Origin: Sulfurimicrobium sp964552675
Lineage (GTDB): Bacteria; Pseudomonadota; Gammaproteobacteria; Burkholderiales; Sulfuricellaceae
Direction: 5' to 3'
Assembly (NCBI GenBank): GCA_964552675.1
Contig: CAZKHJ010000002.1
Span: forward strand, 62,001 to 126,000
DNA length: 64,000 nt
Part shown: piece after piece, positions 15,798-24,899 of the stretch
How positions within the stretch are numbered: the first letter of the stretch is position 1
How the letters are laid out: each line of letters opens with the position of its first letter
Made by a program: the position numbers and the translations under genes
The notes under the pieces: generated by a model
What the model was told of the DNA's origin: nothing
The model's database searches: none
The model's input: the letters and a program-made list of their open reading frames with translations, nothing else

Positions 15798-16912
15798 AAG
15801 AGGCGCCCAAAGGCCCACCGATTTATGTCACGCAACCGGTCCTCCCCCCCCTGGAGGAATTTATCCCTTATCTTGAAAAAATATGGGAAAACAAGCGATT
15901 AACCAATAGTGGCCCGTTTCACCAGCAGTTTGAGCAGGCCCTGTGCGATTACCTGGGAGTCAAGCATCTCGCCCTGTTCACCAACGGCACCCTCGCCCTC
16001 GTTACCGCTCTCCAGGCCTTGCGCATCAACAGCGAGGTCATCACCACCCCCTATTCCTTCGTGGCGACCGCCCACTCCCTGCTGTGGAACGGGATCAAGC
16101 CGGTTTTCGTGGACATAGACCCGGTCACGCTCAATCTCGACCCCGGCAAGATCGAGGCCGCCATCACGCCGCAAACCACGGCCATCATGCCGGTGCACTG
16201 TTACGGACACCCCTGCGATGTGGATCGCATCCAGAAGATCGCGGACAACTACGGACTGAAAGTCATTTACGACGCGGCGCATGCCTTTGGCGTCCAGTGC
16301 CATAGCGGCAGCGTGCTCAATCACGGCGACCTGTCCATTCTGAGTTTTCACGCCACCAAGGTGTTCAACACCTTTGAAGGCGGCGCCATCGTCTGCCCGG
16401 ATGCGAAGACCAAGCTGCATATCGATCATCTGAAAAATTTTGGCTTCGTGGACGAGGTCACCGTGGTCGCTCCCGGCATTAACGGCAAGATGAGCGAAAT
16501 CAATGCCGCGCTGGGCCTGTTGCAACTGAAAGGCGTGGATGCAGCCCGGCAAAAACGGCAGGCCATCGATACCCGTTACCGGGAAGAACTGGCCGGGATA
16601 AAAGGTCTGCGCTGCCTCTCCGCGGCAGGCGAGAAGGTCGCGAATTACGCCTATTTCCCGGTTCTGGTGCAGCCGGACTACCCGCTAAGCCGGGATGCGC
16701 TGTATCAGAAGCTTCAGGATAGTGGCATTTTTGTGCGGCGTTACTTCTACCCCCTGATCAGCGATTTCCCCATGTACCGGGGCATGCCTTCGGCGGCTCA
16801 GGACAACCTGCCGGTCGCACACAAGGCCGCCAATGAGGTGCTGTGCTTGCCGATTTATCCGGATCTGTCTGCCGAACAGTTTGATTTCATTATGGAAGTT
16901 ATCAAAAGCTAG
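15794..16912 (+). CDS. DegT/DnrJ/EryC1/StrS PLP-dependent sugar aminotransferase
   Basis: 372 residues. Fold-type I aminotransferase that converts a nucleotide-linked keto-sugar to an amino-sugar. PLP-contacting D160 (YDAAHAFG) and the Schiff-base Lys K189 (SFHATKVFNTFEGG) are present. Overall it resembles the VioA/FdtB branch (dTDP-4- or 3-amino-deoxyhexose formation). No dTDP-glucose dehydratase lies in the window, so the keto-sugar must come from elsewhere. The start has AGGAG eight bases upstream and overlaps the preceding glycosyltransferase stop. Confidence 0.92.
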   Translation: MKEAPKGPPIYVTQPVLPPLEEFIPYLEKIWENKRLTNSGPFHQQFEQALCDYLGVKHLALFTNGTLALVTALQALRINSEVITTPYSFVATAHSLLWNGIKPVFVDIDPVTLNLDPGKIEAAITPQTTAIMPVHCYGHPCDVDRIQKIADNYGLKVIYDAAHAFGVQCHSGSVLNHGDLSILSFHATKVFNTFEGGAIVCPDAKTKLHIDHLKNFGFVDEVTVVAPGINGKMSEINAALGLLQLKGVDAARQKRQAIDTRYREELAGIKGLRCLSAAGEKVANYAYFPVLVQPDYPLSRDALYQKLQDSGIFVRRYFYPLISDFPMYRGMPSAAQDNLPVAHKAANEVLCLPIYPDLSAEQFDFIMEVIKS

Positions 16913-16922
16913 GACTTGGCGA

Positions 16923-17624
16923 ATGAAGCGAATCGCCGTCATGCAGCCCTATTTCCTGCCCTACATTGGCTATTTCCAGCTAATGGCAGCGGTGGACAAA
17001 TTTGTGGTATTCGATGATGTGAATTTCATCAATCGTGGCTGGATCAACAGAAATCGCCTCCTGCTCAACGGAAAAGCGCATACATTCACCATCCCGCTAC
17101 GTGGCGCCAGCCAGAACCGGCTGATTTGCGAAATCGGCCTGGATGACGAACAGAGCTGGAGGGAAAAGCTGCTCCGCACCATCCGGCAGGCATATGGGAA
17201 AGCGCCATGTTATGCGCAGATATTCCCCTTGCTGGAAGATCTGATCAATTATCCATCCCCCCGACTGGATGAGTTCCTGCTCAACAGTCTTCGCCAGATC
17301 GCACGCCATCTTTCTCTGGAAACAGAAATCGCAACCACCTCGCGCATCTATGAAAATGCCCACCTGAAAGGGCAGGAGCGTATTCTCGACATCTGCCGGC
17401 AAGAGCAGGCCGATATTTATATCAATCCGGCTGGCGGCATGGACTTATATGATCGGGCCAGCTTTTCACGGCACGGGTTGACGCTTTATTTCCTGCATTC
17501 GCGCCCGCTCAATTACCCACAGGGAAAATTCGGGCATGTGCCATGGCTATCGATCATGGACGTACTCATGTTCAACAAGCCAGATACAGTGCGGCAGATG
17601 CTCACCGAGGCGGATCTGGCTTGA
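16923..17624 (+). CDS. WbqC-like family protein
   Basis: 233 residues with the WbqC N-terminal signature (VMQPYFLPYIGYFQLM, then FDDVNFINRGWINRNRLL). The family is found in O-antigen and flagellin-glycan loci. Its reaction is not established; some members are annotated as acyl- or amino-sugar modifying enzymes. Cytoplasmic, no signal. The ATG lies 10 bases after the aminotransferase stop, so the two are co-transcribed. The pairing of DegT aminotransferase and WbqC recurs in deoxy-aminosugar clusters and suggests action on the aminated sugar. Confidence 0.88.
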   Translation: MKRIAVMQPYFLPYIGYFQLMAAVDKFVVFDDVNFINRGWINRNRLLLNGKAHTFTIPLRGASQNRLICEIGLDDEQSWREKLLRTIRQAYGKAPCYAQIFPLLEDLINYPSPRLDEFLLNSLRQIARHLSLETEIATTSRIYENAHLKGQERILDICRQEQADIYINPAGGMDLYDRASFSRHGLTLYFLHSRPLNYPQGKFGHVPWLSIMDVLMFNKPDTVRQMLTEADLA

Positions 17625-18767
17625 ATGCACAAACATCAACAGAAAAGAGCAGACGGCATGCAATCGGATAAATCTTTCAATCATGGCCAGCTGGAGCCGG
17701 CAACCCTGGTATTCCCGGCAACGCACCCCGACGGACTGGAATATATCGCAACGGCCAGGGAACGTGACGAACACGTGCTTGCTGCCTCATCGGAATGGAA
17801 TGCCGAGATAGCCAGCGAAATCGGCGAGCTGGTAGTTCTGCCTTATGTGCATGAGCAGGCATTCCCCGCCCGTTTCCTGGAGCTTGTCAGACAGCGCAAT
17901 ATCACTCGCGTGTATGCCCCCGTGGCAGCGGTATATTCCTGGCTGGCCCGCTTCGTGTCGGAAAACAATCTGCCCATATGGCTGATTGGCCATTCGCCCA
18001 TCAAAAGGGAAATGGCGCGCTTTGACGGCCTGATGCGCAAAGTGGCGAACCACAGGCGTTTTATCGACGACTGTGCTGGAGGCAGGAGCCCGCTGGGCGA
18101 CCTTGAGATTGCGGCGGTATTCCGCATGGCCGGCAATATTTACGGCGAATCGAACGAGCACAAGATTGCCGCCATGATGGCGATCTTTTCCAGTGCGCCC
18201 AAGGGAGATGTGGTTGAGATCGGCTCGCTGGTGGGCAAATCAGCCTCGGTGCTGGCATGGCTGGCACGGCGCTACCGGATCGGCAACGTACTCGCCATCG
18301 ATCCCTGGCAACCAGGCGCAGCCACACAGCATGACTCTCCCGAAACAGTGCGGGTGGACATGGTCGGCGAATGGGAATATGAAATCCTGCCGCGTGATCT
18401 TGCCATCAACCTGCTGCCGGTCGGTCTGGGCAGCTTTAATTATCTGCGCCTCGAATCGGTGCGGGGATTCGAGGCCTTCCGGGCCAGCCATACGGTGGTG
18501 AGCAATGAATTCGGCCAGGTGGGTTATCTGGGCAAAATCGCCGTCATTCACATTGACGGCAACCACGACTACGCCCAGGTAAAGCAGGATTGCGAATTAT
18601 GGCTGCCGCTGCTGGCCGAGGATGGATGGCTTATCCTGGACGATTATCTGTGGGCGCATGGGGATGGGCCGCACCAAGTCGGGGACGCCTTGCTGGAACA
18701 GCGAGCCCGGGAGATTGAGCGCTCATTCGTCTGCGGAAAGGCACTGTTTGTCAAATTTGGCAGTTAG
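17625..18767 (+). CDS. Class I SAM-dependent methyltransferase with N-terminal extension
   Basis: 380 residues. The C-terminal half (about 190-375) is a Methyltransf_24-type Rossmann domain: VVEIGSLVGKSASVLAWLAR (motif I), LAIDPW, and VIHIDGNHDYAQVKQD with GWLILDDY. The N-terminal 175 residues (LVFPATHPDGLEYIATAR onward) are a separate domain I do not recognise. The ATG directly abuts the previous TGA; a second in-frame ATG at 17658 is an alternative start. Such proteins decorate surface sugars with O- or N-methyl groups. It ends seven bases from the convergent beta-propeller gene. Confidence 0.85.
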   Translation: MHKHQQKRADGMQSDKSFNHGQLEPATLVFPATHPDGLEYIATARERDEHVLAASSEWNAEIASEIGELVVLPYVHEQAFPARFLELVRQRNITRVYAPVAAVYSWLARFVSENNLPIWLIGHSPIKREMARFDGLMRKVANHRRFIDDCAGGRSPLGDLEIAAVFRMAGNIYGESNEHKIAAMMAIFSSAPKGDVVEIGSLVGKSASVLAWLARRYRIGNVLAIDPWQPGAATQHDSPETVRVDMVGEWEYEILPRDLAINLLPVGLGSFNYLRLESVRGFEAFRASHTVVSNEFGQVGYLGKIAVIHIDGNHDYAQVKQDCELWLPLLAEDGWLILDDYLWAHGDGPHQVGDALLEQRAREIERSFVCGKALFVKFGS

Positions 18768-18774
18768 CATACTG

Positions 18775-19740
18775 TTAAAAACCACTGCGCATACAAGTAG
18801 CCAGACCAAAACCATCACGCCCGAAGTGATTGCCGCTGTACAGCATCCACAATTCATCGTGATGAGGAAACACATACGGATAGCAAACCATCTCTGAATC
18901 CCAGCCCACTTGCGAAGGCTCCAGTGGGCTGGCTTCGTCCTGCCGGGTCCAGTGAACCAGATCGGTCGACGTGGCGTAACCGATACGATAGCCGCCTGCC
19001 TTGTTGCGGAAGTCCCTGCCCTGGCGGTGACAGAACCAGAGATGGTAGGCACCGTCCAGCTCCAGCAGAGAGGGATTGGTCTGGCACTCATCCACGGCAT
19101 GGGAATTGACACAGGGCACGCCTTCGCGCTCCCAATGGATGCCGTCACCCGATACCGCATGCATCAGCACATACACCGATTCCGGACGCCCTTCGTGCAT
19201 GAACCAGCGGATGCCCGAGCTGTACCACATGTGGAACTTCCCATTCAGGATGGTAACGGTGGGACTGTTCTGCAGAAAAGGTTCAGATGGCGTCCGGCCA
19301 AACAGGGGGCCCTCGGCATAACGCCGGAATGTCACCCCGCCATCCCGGCTGGTAGCCAGGCCGATGGCATGTGCATAGGGCGCGCCCTCGCAACGCATCC
19401 AGCCGACGTAATACATCCAGATTTCATCGCCAACCGGCAGTACCGCGCCCGGCATCACCCCGAACTGGTCGAAAGTGCCCAGTCCGCCCAGCTCAAGAAT
19501 CGGCCGGTCATGGATGCGCAGCACTTTTTGCGGATCATTGCGGTCGATATCAACAAAAGAGGTCACGCTGGCGAAATACCCGCGCTGATCGGGATCTGGA
19601 CGACAGGTGAAATAAACCCGGATACGGTCTTCCATCACCAGGGCGCAGGGGTTCTGATTGTGGCTCATCATCCAGGGATGCTGGCCGGACGAGACAAAAA
19701 TCCGGCCGCGTTTCTGCCAGGGGAAAGTGCCAGTCTTCAT
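18775..19740 (-). CDS. Beta-propeller glycosidase-like protein (copy 1)
   Basis: 321 residues with repeating blade motifs (YVGWMRCEGAPYAHAIGLATSRDGG, FHMWYSSG, YHLWFCHRQGRDF, DSEMVCYPYV, WMLYSGNHFG), as in five-bladed GH43/GH32/GH130-type folds. No signal peptide, so it is cytoplasmic. Acidic residues are present (for example DEC and WDSEMV) but I cannot assign a catalytic triad. It is clearly paralogous to the product at 27130-28071: both share the E-C-Q-T central motif, W-D-S-E-M and GNHFG-x-x-GFG. It is last in a minus-strand operon. A role in sugar transfer or trimming of the flagellar glycan is inference. Confidence 0.85.
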   Translation of the reverse strand: MKTGTFPWQKRGRIFVSSGQHPWMMSHNQNPCALVMEDRIRVYFTCRPDPDQRGYFASVTSFVDIDRNDPQKVLRIHDRPILELGGLGTFDQFGVMPGAVLPVGDEIWMYYVGWMRCEGAPYAHAIGLATSRDGGVTFRRYAEGPLFGRTPSEPFLQNSPTVTILNGKFHMWYSSGIRWFMHEGRPESVYVLMHAVSGDGIHWEREGVPCVNSHAVDECQTNPSLLELDGAYHLWFCHRQGRDFRNKAGGYRIGYATSTDLVHWTRQDEASPLEPSQVGWDSEMVCYPYVFPHHDELWMLYSGNHFGRDGFGLATCMRSGF

Positions 19741-19752
19741 ACCGACGATACC

Positions 19753-20772
19753 TCAGCTGGATTTGTTGTTCAATTCATGATGTGCCGCTTCGCGCACCGC
19801 CCGGTCCAGCCAGTCGTGCATCGACAGTCCGGCCTTGGCGCGGGCTTCATGCGCCAGCTGCTTGGCTTCGTCACTCACGCCTTCAAGCTGGCCATGATAG
19901 CGCGTCCAGTGGCTACCACCCCGCGCACTGGGAATCTGCATATGATAATCAGGTTGCGGCTGTGATGCCGCAACGCGGAAATCGAACACGTAGAACGCGC
20001 CCATCATGATGTATTCCAGCCGCACCTCCGTCGCAGTGACGGGGAGGGCATGCAGGGGAGGCTCGCACTTCAACAGGGGATTGGAGTTGCTCATGATCCG
20101 TCCCATCTCGGTATCGCGTAACCAGGGACCCAGGCCCTCGTCACCGACGACCACCTTGCCGCCCGGCTTGACCACCCTCGCCAGCTCACTGAGGCAGCGC
20201 GGAATATCCGCAAAGGTGTTGATGCCGCCAAAATGATGTGCCGCATCGAAGAAATCATCCGGAAACGGCAGATAGCTGCCATTGGCCAGGGAAAATTCGG
20301 CGGCAATGGATTGAGCCCGCAGCTTCTTCACGGCAATCGCCATCAGACTGGAAGAAATTTCCTGCAGGTAAAGTTTGCCGTGCTCCCCCAGGCGCCGAGC
20401 AATGTGTAATGCGCCACGCCCGGTGCCACAGCCGATCTCCAGGACACGGGAGTCTGTGCACAACGCCAGCTTGTCCACCATGCGCTCACGCACCTCGTGT
20501 TCGTCCGCGCAGTAGGTGATGAATGGCAGCTCGGCGTAACGATCATATTCCTGCGCCATGTCCTCGTAGGACTGACGGGTCTGCGCATCCGAAGCCTGCA
20601 ACTCCGGTGGCCAGGTAAAATCGGGAATCCCATGCACGATGGGAAAAACCGTATTGGCCCGGTTGCGCAGCGCCCCCTCCATCACCTCATCCCCTGTCCC
20701 GGTGATAACCTCCAGCTCCAGGCTTGAGCCCGTAGCCGGGCAAATATAGACAGCCGCTTGTTGACTATTCAT
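19753..20772 (-). CDS. SAM-dependent methyltransferase with Trm112-like N-terminus
   Basis: 339 residues. Residues about 8-58 (YICPATGSSLELE ... FPIVHGIPDF) form a Trm112/YcaR-like segment, although the zinc cysteines are reduced to one. Residues about 75-230 form a Methyltransf_11 domain with motif I VLEIGCGTGRGALHIARRL and later ELARVVKPGGKVVVGD. The C-terminal 100 residues are unassigned. It lies 12 bp from the propeller gene and 29 bp from the GNAT gene, in one operon. The substrate is probably a sugar or an acyl chain of the surface glycan (inference). Confidence 0.88.
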   Translation of the reverse strand: MNSQQAAVYICPATGSSLELEVITGTGDEVMEGALRNRANTVFPIVHGIPDFTWPPELQASDAQTRQSYEDMAQEYDRYAELPFITYCADEHEVRERMVDKLALCTDSRVLEIGCGTGRGALHIARRLGEHGKLYLQEISSSLMAIAVKKLRAQSIAAEFSLANGSYLPFPDDFFDAAHHFGGINTFADIPRCLSELARVVKPGGKVVVGDEGLGPWLRDTEMGRIMSNSNPLLKCEPPLHALPVTATEVRLEYIMMGAFYVFDFRVAASQPQPDYHMQIPSARGGSHWTRYHGQLEGVSDEAKQLAHEARAKAGLSMHDWLDRAVREAAHHELNNKSS

Positions 20773-20801
20773 CCTGGCATCCTCATGGTTTGGATGGGCA
20801 T

Positions 20802-21389
20802 TTACGGAAATTCGGAAGCCAGCAGCTCAAAATGGCGCAAATGGTGCCAGACTCCATCCTTCTGGAAGGCATCCCTTTCCTCCCCGACATAACGAAAGCC
20901 CAGCTTTTCAATTGTTCTCCCGGAAGCAGGATTGTCAGCTGCATGGTAGACCCGAATCTTATGCAATTGCAGCCTGTCAAACCCGAACGCCATGATGGCG
21001 GCGGCAGCTTCAGTGGCATAACCGAGTCCCTGATAGGGAACCCCTGTCCAGTAAGCCAATTCTGCCCGGTTTACGGTCCAGCAACGATGCTGCCGGCGCA
21101 CATCGATCAGCGAAACCAATCCGACAGCTCGCCCAGCATGGCTCACTACCCAGTGAAACCCCCTCCCCGACATCTGCGCTTCGGCCAGGGCTGACACCAT
21201 ATTTCCGGTTTCCTCGATCGAGCGATGCGCCTCCCAGGCCAGGAAGGCGGTCAGCCTGCTATCTGAAACCAGCGGCCACAAGCCATCTGTATCACCCTGC
21301 ATCACAGCATGCAGTTGCAGACGCTGCGTCTGAAGCTGATATCCCTCCGGATAGACGGGCAAAACGAGTTGCTCGCCGCCCTCGCTCAT
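20802..21389 (-). CDS. GNAT N-acetyltransferase, RimJ/RimL type
   Basis: 195 residues, Acetyltransf_3-like. The N-terminal strand LQTQRLQLHAV, the acetyl-CoA loop YQGLGYATEAAAAIMAFGF (Q/R-x-x-G-x-G/A region) and the N-P-A-S-x-R-x-IEKLGFRYVGE segment are all present. RimJ-like enzymes acetylate amino groups of proteins or, in surface-sugar loci, amino-sugars (as PseH does). The gene overlaps the upstream PglD-like gene (ATGA), so the two acyltransferases are made together and may act on one sugar nucleotide. Confidence 0.9.
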   Translation of the reverse strand: MSEGGEQLVLPVYPEGYQLQTQRLQLHAVMQGDTDGLWPLVSDSRLTAFLAWEAHRSIEETGNMVSALAEAQMSGRGFHWVVSHAGRAVGLVSLIDVRRQHRCWTVNRAELAYWTGVPYQGLGYATEAAAAIMAFGFDRLQLHKIRVYHAADNPASGRTIEKLGFRYVGEERDAFQKDGVWHHLRHFELLASEFP

Positions 21390-22066
21390 AACTCGGAGAA
21401 TTTCGACATGCGTAGGAACTGGCTGCTGTTCAGGCGAAAAGGCTTGGTGTTTTCCACCAGGTAGACTTCGCCGGGCTGGGTCGTCTTAGTAACCAGGGCA
21501 TTGGCGCCAATGAAGCAGTCATTGCCGATCGTGACCCCGTGCGTCACTGTGGCATTCACCGCCAGAAAACAGTTTTTCCCCACCGTGACGACACCGGAAA
21601 CATTGGCACAGGAAGTCAGCCAGCAGTTGTCTCCGATCGACGAGTGATGCCCGACCATGGCACCGCTCCAGACGAAAACATTGTTACCCAGGCGCACACG
21701 TGGATGGATATGTGCCTGATTCATGATGAAGCAATTGTCGCCATAAATGCAATCGTCGGGCAAACCCGAATCAGGATGAACATAAGATGCCAGGGTATAG
21801 CCAAGCCGGCGGGCTTGGGCACACTTCTCCGCGCGCAAGGCGTTCATTTCCTGATACCCCAGGGCCACAAACATGTCGTGCGTTTCCGGGGGATGGCTGC
21901 GCGTGATTTCATCAAAAGGGATAACCGGCATGCCCTGCCATTCCGCGCCGGGAAGATAATCCTTGTCCACAGAACAGGCCACAACCTGGCGGTCGCTATA
22001 ACGGGTGAAAAAATACAGAATCACTTCTGCAATTTTTCCGGCACCAAAGAGAATGATAGGCTTCAT
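21386..22066 (-). CDS. PglD/NeuD-family sugar O/N-acyltransferase (left-handed beta-helix)
   Basis: 226 residues. The N-terminal Rossmann-like domain (IILFGAGKIAEVILYFF, about 1-75) binds the sugar nucleotide. A hexapeptide-repeat beta-helix (about 95-200: IYGDNCFIMNQAHIHPRVRLG ... VGHHSSIGDNCWL) binds acyl-CoA; its His residues include the expected general base. The start is set at 22066, where homology begins; upstream in-frame ATGs exist and no strong ribosome-binding site settles the choice. It heads the minus-strand operon and is divergent from the ACP operon across a 266-bp gap. A 36-codon remnant at 24900 resembles the N-terminus of this family. Confidence 0.88.
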   Translation of the reverse strand: MKPIILFGAGKIAEVILYFFTRYSDRQVVACSVDKDYLPGAEWQGMPVIPFDEITRSHPPETHDMFVALGYQEMNALRAEKCAQARRLGYTLASYVHPDSGLPDDCIYGDNCFIMNQAHIHPRVRLGNNVFVWSGAMVGHHSSIGDNCWLTSCANVSGVVTVGKNCFLAVNATVTHGVTIGNDCFIGANALVTKTTQPGEVYLVENTKPFRLNSSQFLRMSKFSEL

Positions 22067-22332
22067 AGGATTTTGCACAGAGGTGGCAAGCGGTTGGAAT
22101 GTGTCATGGGCGATATTACCACTGGCATTCATTGACAACAAAGCACACAGCGGCACACTTCCTTACGCGGGTTGAACAAGGTGCCAAAAAATGTCATGCT
22201 CGAACCTGTCCGCATACTTTGGTCTACTGCGATGTCGAAAATGGCCGGAATCCGGATCACCATAAAAACAACACCCGATCATCGGCAAGCGTAAAGTTTC
22301 CTTTTGCCGCAACCAATACCATTTAAGCCACC

Positions 22333-22560
22333 ATGTCCCTTGAACAGCACTTTTCCGAAGTATTCGGAATTCCTGAATCCTCCATAACCGACGCCCTTGT
22401 ACTGAGCGACATCCCGACATGGGATTCCCTGGCGCACATGATGCTCATTGTCCGGCTTGAGGACGTTTACCAGATTCAGTTTAGCGGGGATGAGATCGCG
22501 GACATCAAGTCCGTGGGTGATGCACGCTCGGCCTTGCTGGCGCACGGTGCCGGGCCATGA
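22333..22560 (+). CDS. Acyl carrier protein
   Basis: 75 residues with phosphopantetheine attachment at S32 in TWDSLAHMML, and the usual acidic helix II. It differs from housekeeping AcpP: the motif is WDSL, not ADSL, and the sequence is divergent. So it is a dedicated carrier. It heads an operon with an SDR reductase and an adenylation enzyme and overlaps the SDR by four bases. The acyl or aminoacyl group it carries is probably transferred to a sugar by one of the nearby acyltransferases (inference). Confidence 0.92.
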   Translation: MSLEQHFSEVFGIPESSITDALVLSDIPTWDSLAHMMLIVRLEDVYQIQFSGDEIADIKSVGDARSALLAHGAGP

Positions 22561-23309
22561 AGGTGGCAGGTACCCGCGTGCTGCTCACCGGTGGTGGCTC
22601 CGGCATTGGGCGTTTTCTGGCGGAGCGTCTGGCCGAAGAGGCGGCTGAAGTTCATGTACTGGAACTGGATGCTGGCCGCTGCAGCGAGCTTGTCGATAGC
22701 TCCGGCGGGCGGATCACAGCCAGCACATGCGACGTCAGCGATCCGCTGGCCGTTGACGCCACGCTCCAGGCCTTATTCGACACCGGCTTCGAACCCGACA
22801 TACTCATCAACAATGCCGGGATCATTCACAGCGAACCGCTGGTGAACATGCTTTCCCGCGGGGAGCGGGTCCATTCGCGCGAATCGTGGCGACGCGTCAT
22901 CTCCACCGATCTCGATTCGGTTTTTTATGTGACCAGCCGCGTCGTGGACCACCTGCTTGCGAAGCGCAGAAAAGGGGTGGTGCTATCCATCAGCTCCATT
23001 TCCGCCAATGGCAACCCCGGCCAATCCGCATACGCTGCGGCCAAGGCAGGGGTAAATGCACTCACCCGCACCTGGGCGAAGGAACTGGGCGCGATGGGAC
23101 TGCGTTTCGCCGCCATCGCGCCAGGTTTCATTGACACCCCATCGACACGGGCCGCGTTGAGCGAGGCTGCCATCACGCGCCTGCAACAGCAAATCCCCCT
23201 GCGCCGCCTGGGAGAACTGGAACACATCTATCTGGCAGCCCGCCATGTCATCGAGAATGACTATCTGACCGGCACAGTTCTTGAGGTCGATGGCGGATTG
23301 GTGATTTAG
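22557..23309 (+). CDS. Short-chain dehydrogenase/reductase, FabG-like
   Basis: 250 residues. NAD(P)-binding TGGGSGIG (11-18), NNAG (85-88), a catalytic Ser around 145-148 and Y159-x-x-x-K163 are all intact. By context it may reduce a beta-keto group on the dedicated ACP to a hydroxyacyl, or oxidise/reduce a sugar nucleotide. A 3-oxoacyl-ACP reductase next to an ACP also occurs in Pseudomonas flagellin-glycan islands, where the sugar carries a hydroxybutyryl-type group. An insertion at about residues 98-110 (MLSRGERVHSRES) lengthens the substrate loop. Confidence 0.92.
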   Translation: MKVAGTRVLLTGGGSGIGRFLAERLAEEAAEVHVLELDAGRCSELVDSSGGRITASTCDVSDPLAVDATLQALFDTGFEPDILINNAGIIHSEPLVNMLSRGERVHSRESWRRVISTDLDSVFYVTSRVVDHLLAKRRKGVVLSISSISANGNPGQSAYAAAKAGVNALTRTWAKELGAMGLRFAAIAPGFIDTPSTRAALSEAAITRLQQQIPLRRLGELEHIYLAARHVIENDYLTGTVLEVDGGLVI

Positions 23310-23327
23310 CCATCCGGCGGCTTTCCC

Positions 23328-24881
23328 ATGGCCTTCATCTCCAATCTTGGCATCGCTTTACAGGAAATCGCCAGCCGTCATGCCAGGCGAACTGCGCTGA
23401 TCTACCCCGCAAGCCAAAAGCGGGTTTCCTATGCCGAACTGAACCAACTGGCAGGGCATATCGCCCGGGAGTTGTGGGCAACAGGGCTGCGGCAGGGGCA
23501 GGTGGCTGCCATCTTTCACGACAAGTCACCAGCCGCATTCGCCGCAATGCTGGCCTGCCTGCGACTCGGCATTATCTACACCAACCTCGACCCTGACAGC
23601 CCCTGGGAACGGCTGCGCCGGATTCTCCACACCTGCAAACCGGCGCTGATCATCAATGCGTTCGAGGTCATGCCTTTCAGCACCGATCTGCAGCAGGCCG
23701 GATTCCCCAACGCCTTGCACCTCCGCGCCATGCCAACCCGGAATGATGGGATCCCGCTGCCGGATTGCAGCCGCATCAGCGGCGGATCGCCGGCCTATAT
23801 CATGTTCACCTCGGGATCCACGGGCATGCCCAAGGGAGCGGTCATGTCCCATGCGAATCTGCTATGGTTTCTTGCCTGGTCACGGGAACGGTTTGCCATC
23901 ACGCCGGATGACGTGCTGACGAACGTCAACCCCATTTTCTTTGATAACTCCGTTTTCGACTTTTACTCGGCCATTTTCACGGGCGCCGCGCTGGTTCCCT
24001 TCTCGGCCGGGGAAGTGAAGGATACGCGCAGGCTGGTTCAATACATCAATGACGCCGGATGCACGCTCTGGTTTTCTGTGCCCTCGCTGCTCGTTTATCT
24101 CCTCACCACCCGTGCACTGACAGCCACGGACTTTCCTGCCATCCGGAAAATCATTTTTGGCGGTGAAGGCTTTCCGAAAAGCAAGCTGCGCCAGCTTTTC
24201 GACCTGTATGGCGCACGTGCCACGCTGGAAAATGTATATGGCCCCACCGAATGCACCTGCATCTGTTCCGCCCATACCATCGGCGCCGACGATTTCGTCG
24301 ACATGCAGAGCCTTGCCCCGCTGGGCTTGCTGGCACAAAATTTTGACTATGAAATCCTGCCGCAGGACGATGCAGACCCCGATTCCGGTGAACTGCTGCT
24401 GCGCGGACCGCAGGTCGGGCTCGGCTACTACAACGATCCCGATCGCACGGCCCAGGCCTTTATCCAGAATCCCCGCCATGAGCTCTTCCACGACACCTGC
24501 TATCGTACCGGCGACTTCGTGCACAGAGACGAGCGCGGCTGGCTGCACTTCAAAGGCCGCAAGGATTTCCAGATCAAACACATGGGCTACCGCATCGAGC
24601 TCGAGGAAATAGAGGCTGCGCTCAATACCTTGCCGGATGTCAGGGAATGTGGCGTGCTCTACCAGGCGCATGGTGATGGGCTGGGGCAGATTATCGCCTT
24701 CGTGGCCGCCAACTCCTCCGTATCACCGGAAGAATTGCGGCATCAGGTCATCACCATCGTCCCGCCTTACATGGTCCCGCGGAAAATCATGCTAATGACA
24801 GTGCTGCCGAAGAACGCAAACGGCAAGATTGACCGCATTGCACTGAAAACCATGGCGGCAGAACTTGCCGGATACACATGA
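23328..24881 (+). CDS. AMP-forming adenylation enzyme (amino-acid/acyl-ACP ligase, DltA-like)
   Basis: 517 residues of the ANL superfamily. P-loop YIMFTSGSTGMPKGAVMSH (about 163-181), VYGPTECT, TGD (YRTGDFV), hinge GRKDFQIKHMGYRIELEEIE and the catalytic Lys in NANGKIDRIAL near the C-terminus are all present. Length and motif set are those of stand-alone amino-acid adenylation domains such as DltA. It therefore probably activates an amino acid or carboxylic acid and loads it on the ACP encoded two genes upstream. Substrate cannot be read. A GGCGG-type site precedes the ATG. Confidence 0.92.
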   Translation: MAFISNLGIALQEIASRHARRTALIYPASQKRVSYAELNQLAGHIARELWATGLRQGQVAAIFHDKSPAAFAAMLACLRLGIIYTNLDPDSPWERLRRILHTCKPALIINAFEVMPFSTDLQQAGFPNALHLRAMPTRNDGIPLPDCSRISGGSPAYIMFTSGSTGMPKGAVMSHANLLWFLAWSRERFAITPDDVLTNVNPIFFDNSVFDFYSAIFTGAALVPFSAGEVKDTRRLVQYINDAGCTLWFSVPSLLVYLLTTRALTATDFPAIRKIIFGGEGFPKSKLRQLFDLYGARATLENVYGPTECTCICSAHTIGADDFVDMQSLAPLGLLAQNFDYEILPQDDADPDSGELLLRGPQVGLGYYNDPDRTAQAFIQNPRHELFHDTCYRTGDFVHRDERGWLHFKGRKDFQIKHMGYRIELEEIEAALNTLPDVRECGVLYQAHGDGLGQIIAFVAANSSVSPEELRHQVITIVPPYMVPRKIMLMTVLPKNANGKIDRIALKTMAAELAGYT

Positions 24882-24899
24882 CAAGGGGGAAACCGCCAA

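Noticed and set aside
22292..22299. Perfect TAAAGTTT, a sigma-28 -35 element, upstream of the ACP gene
   Set aside because: The sequence 11 bases downstream (AACCAATA) does not resemble GCCGATAA, so it does not form a complete FliA promoter.
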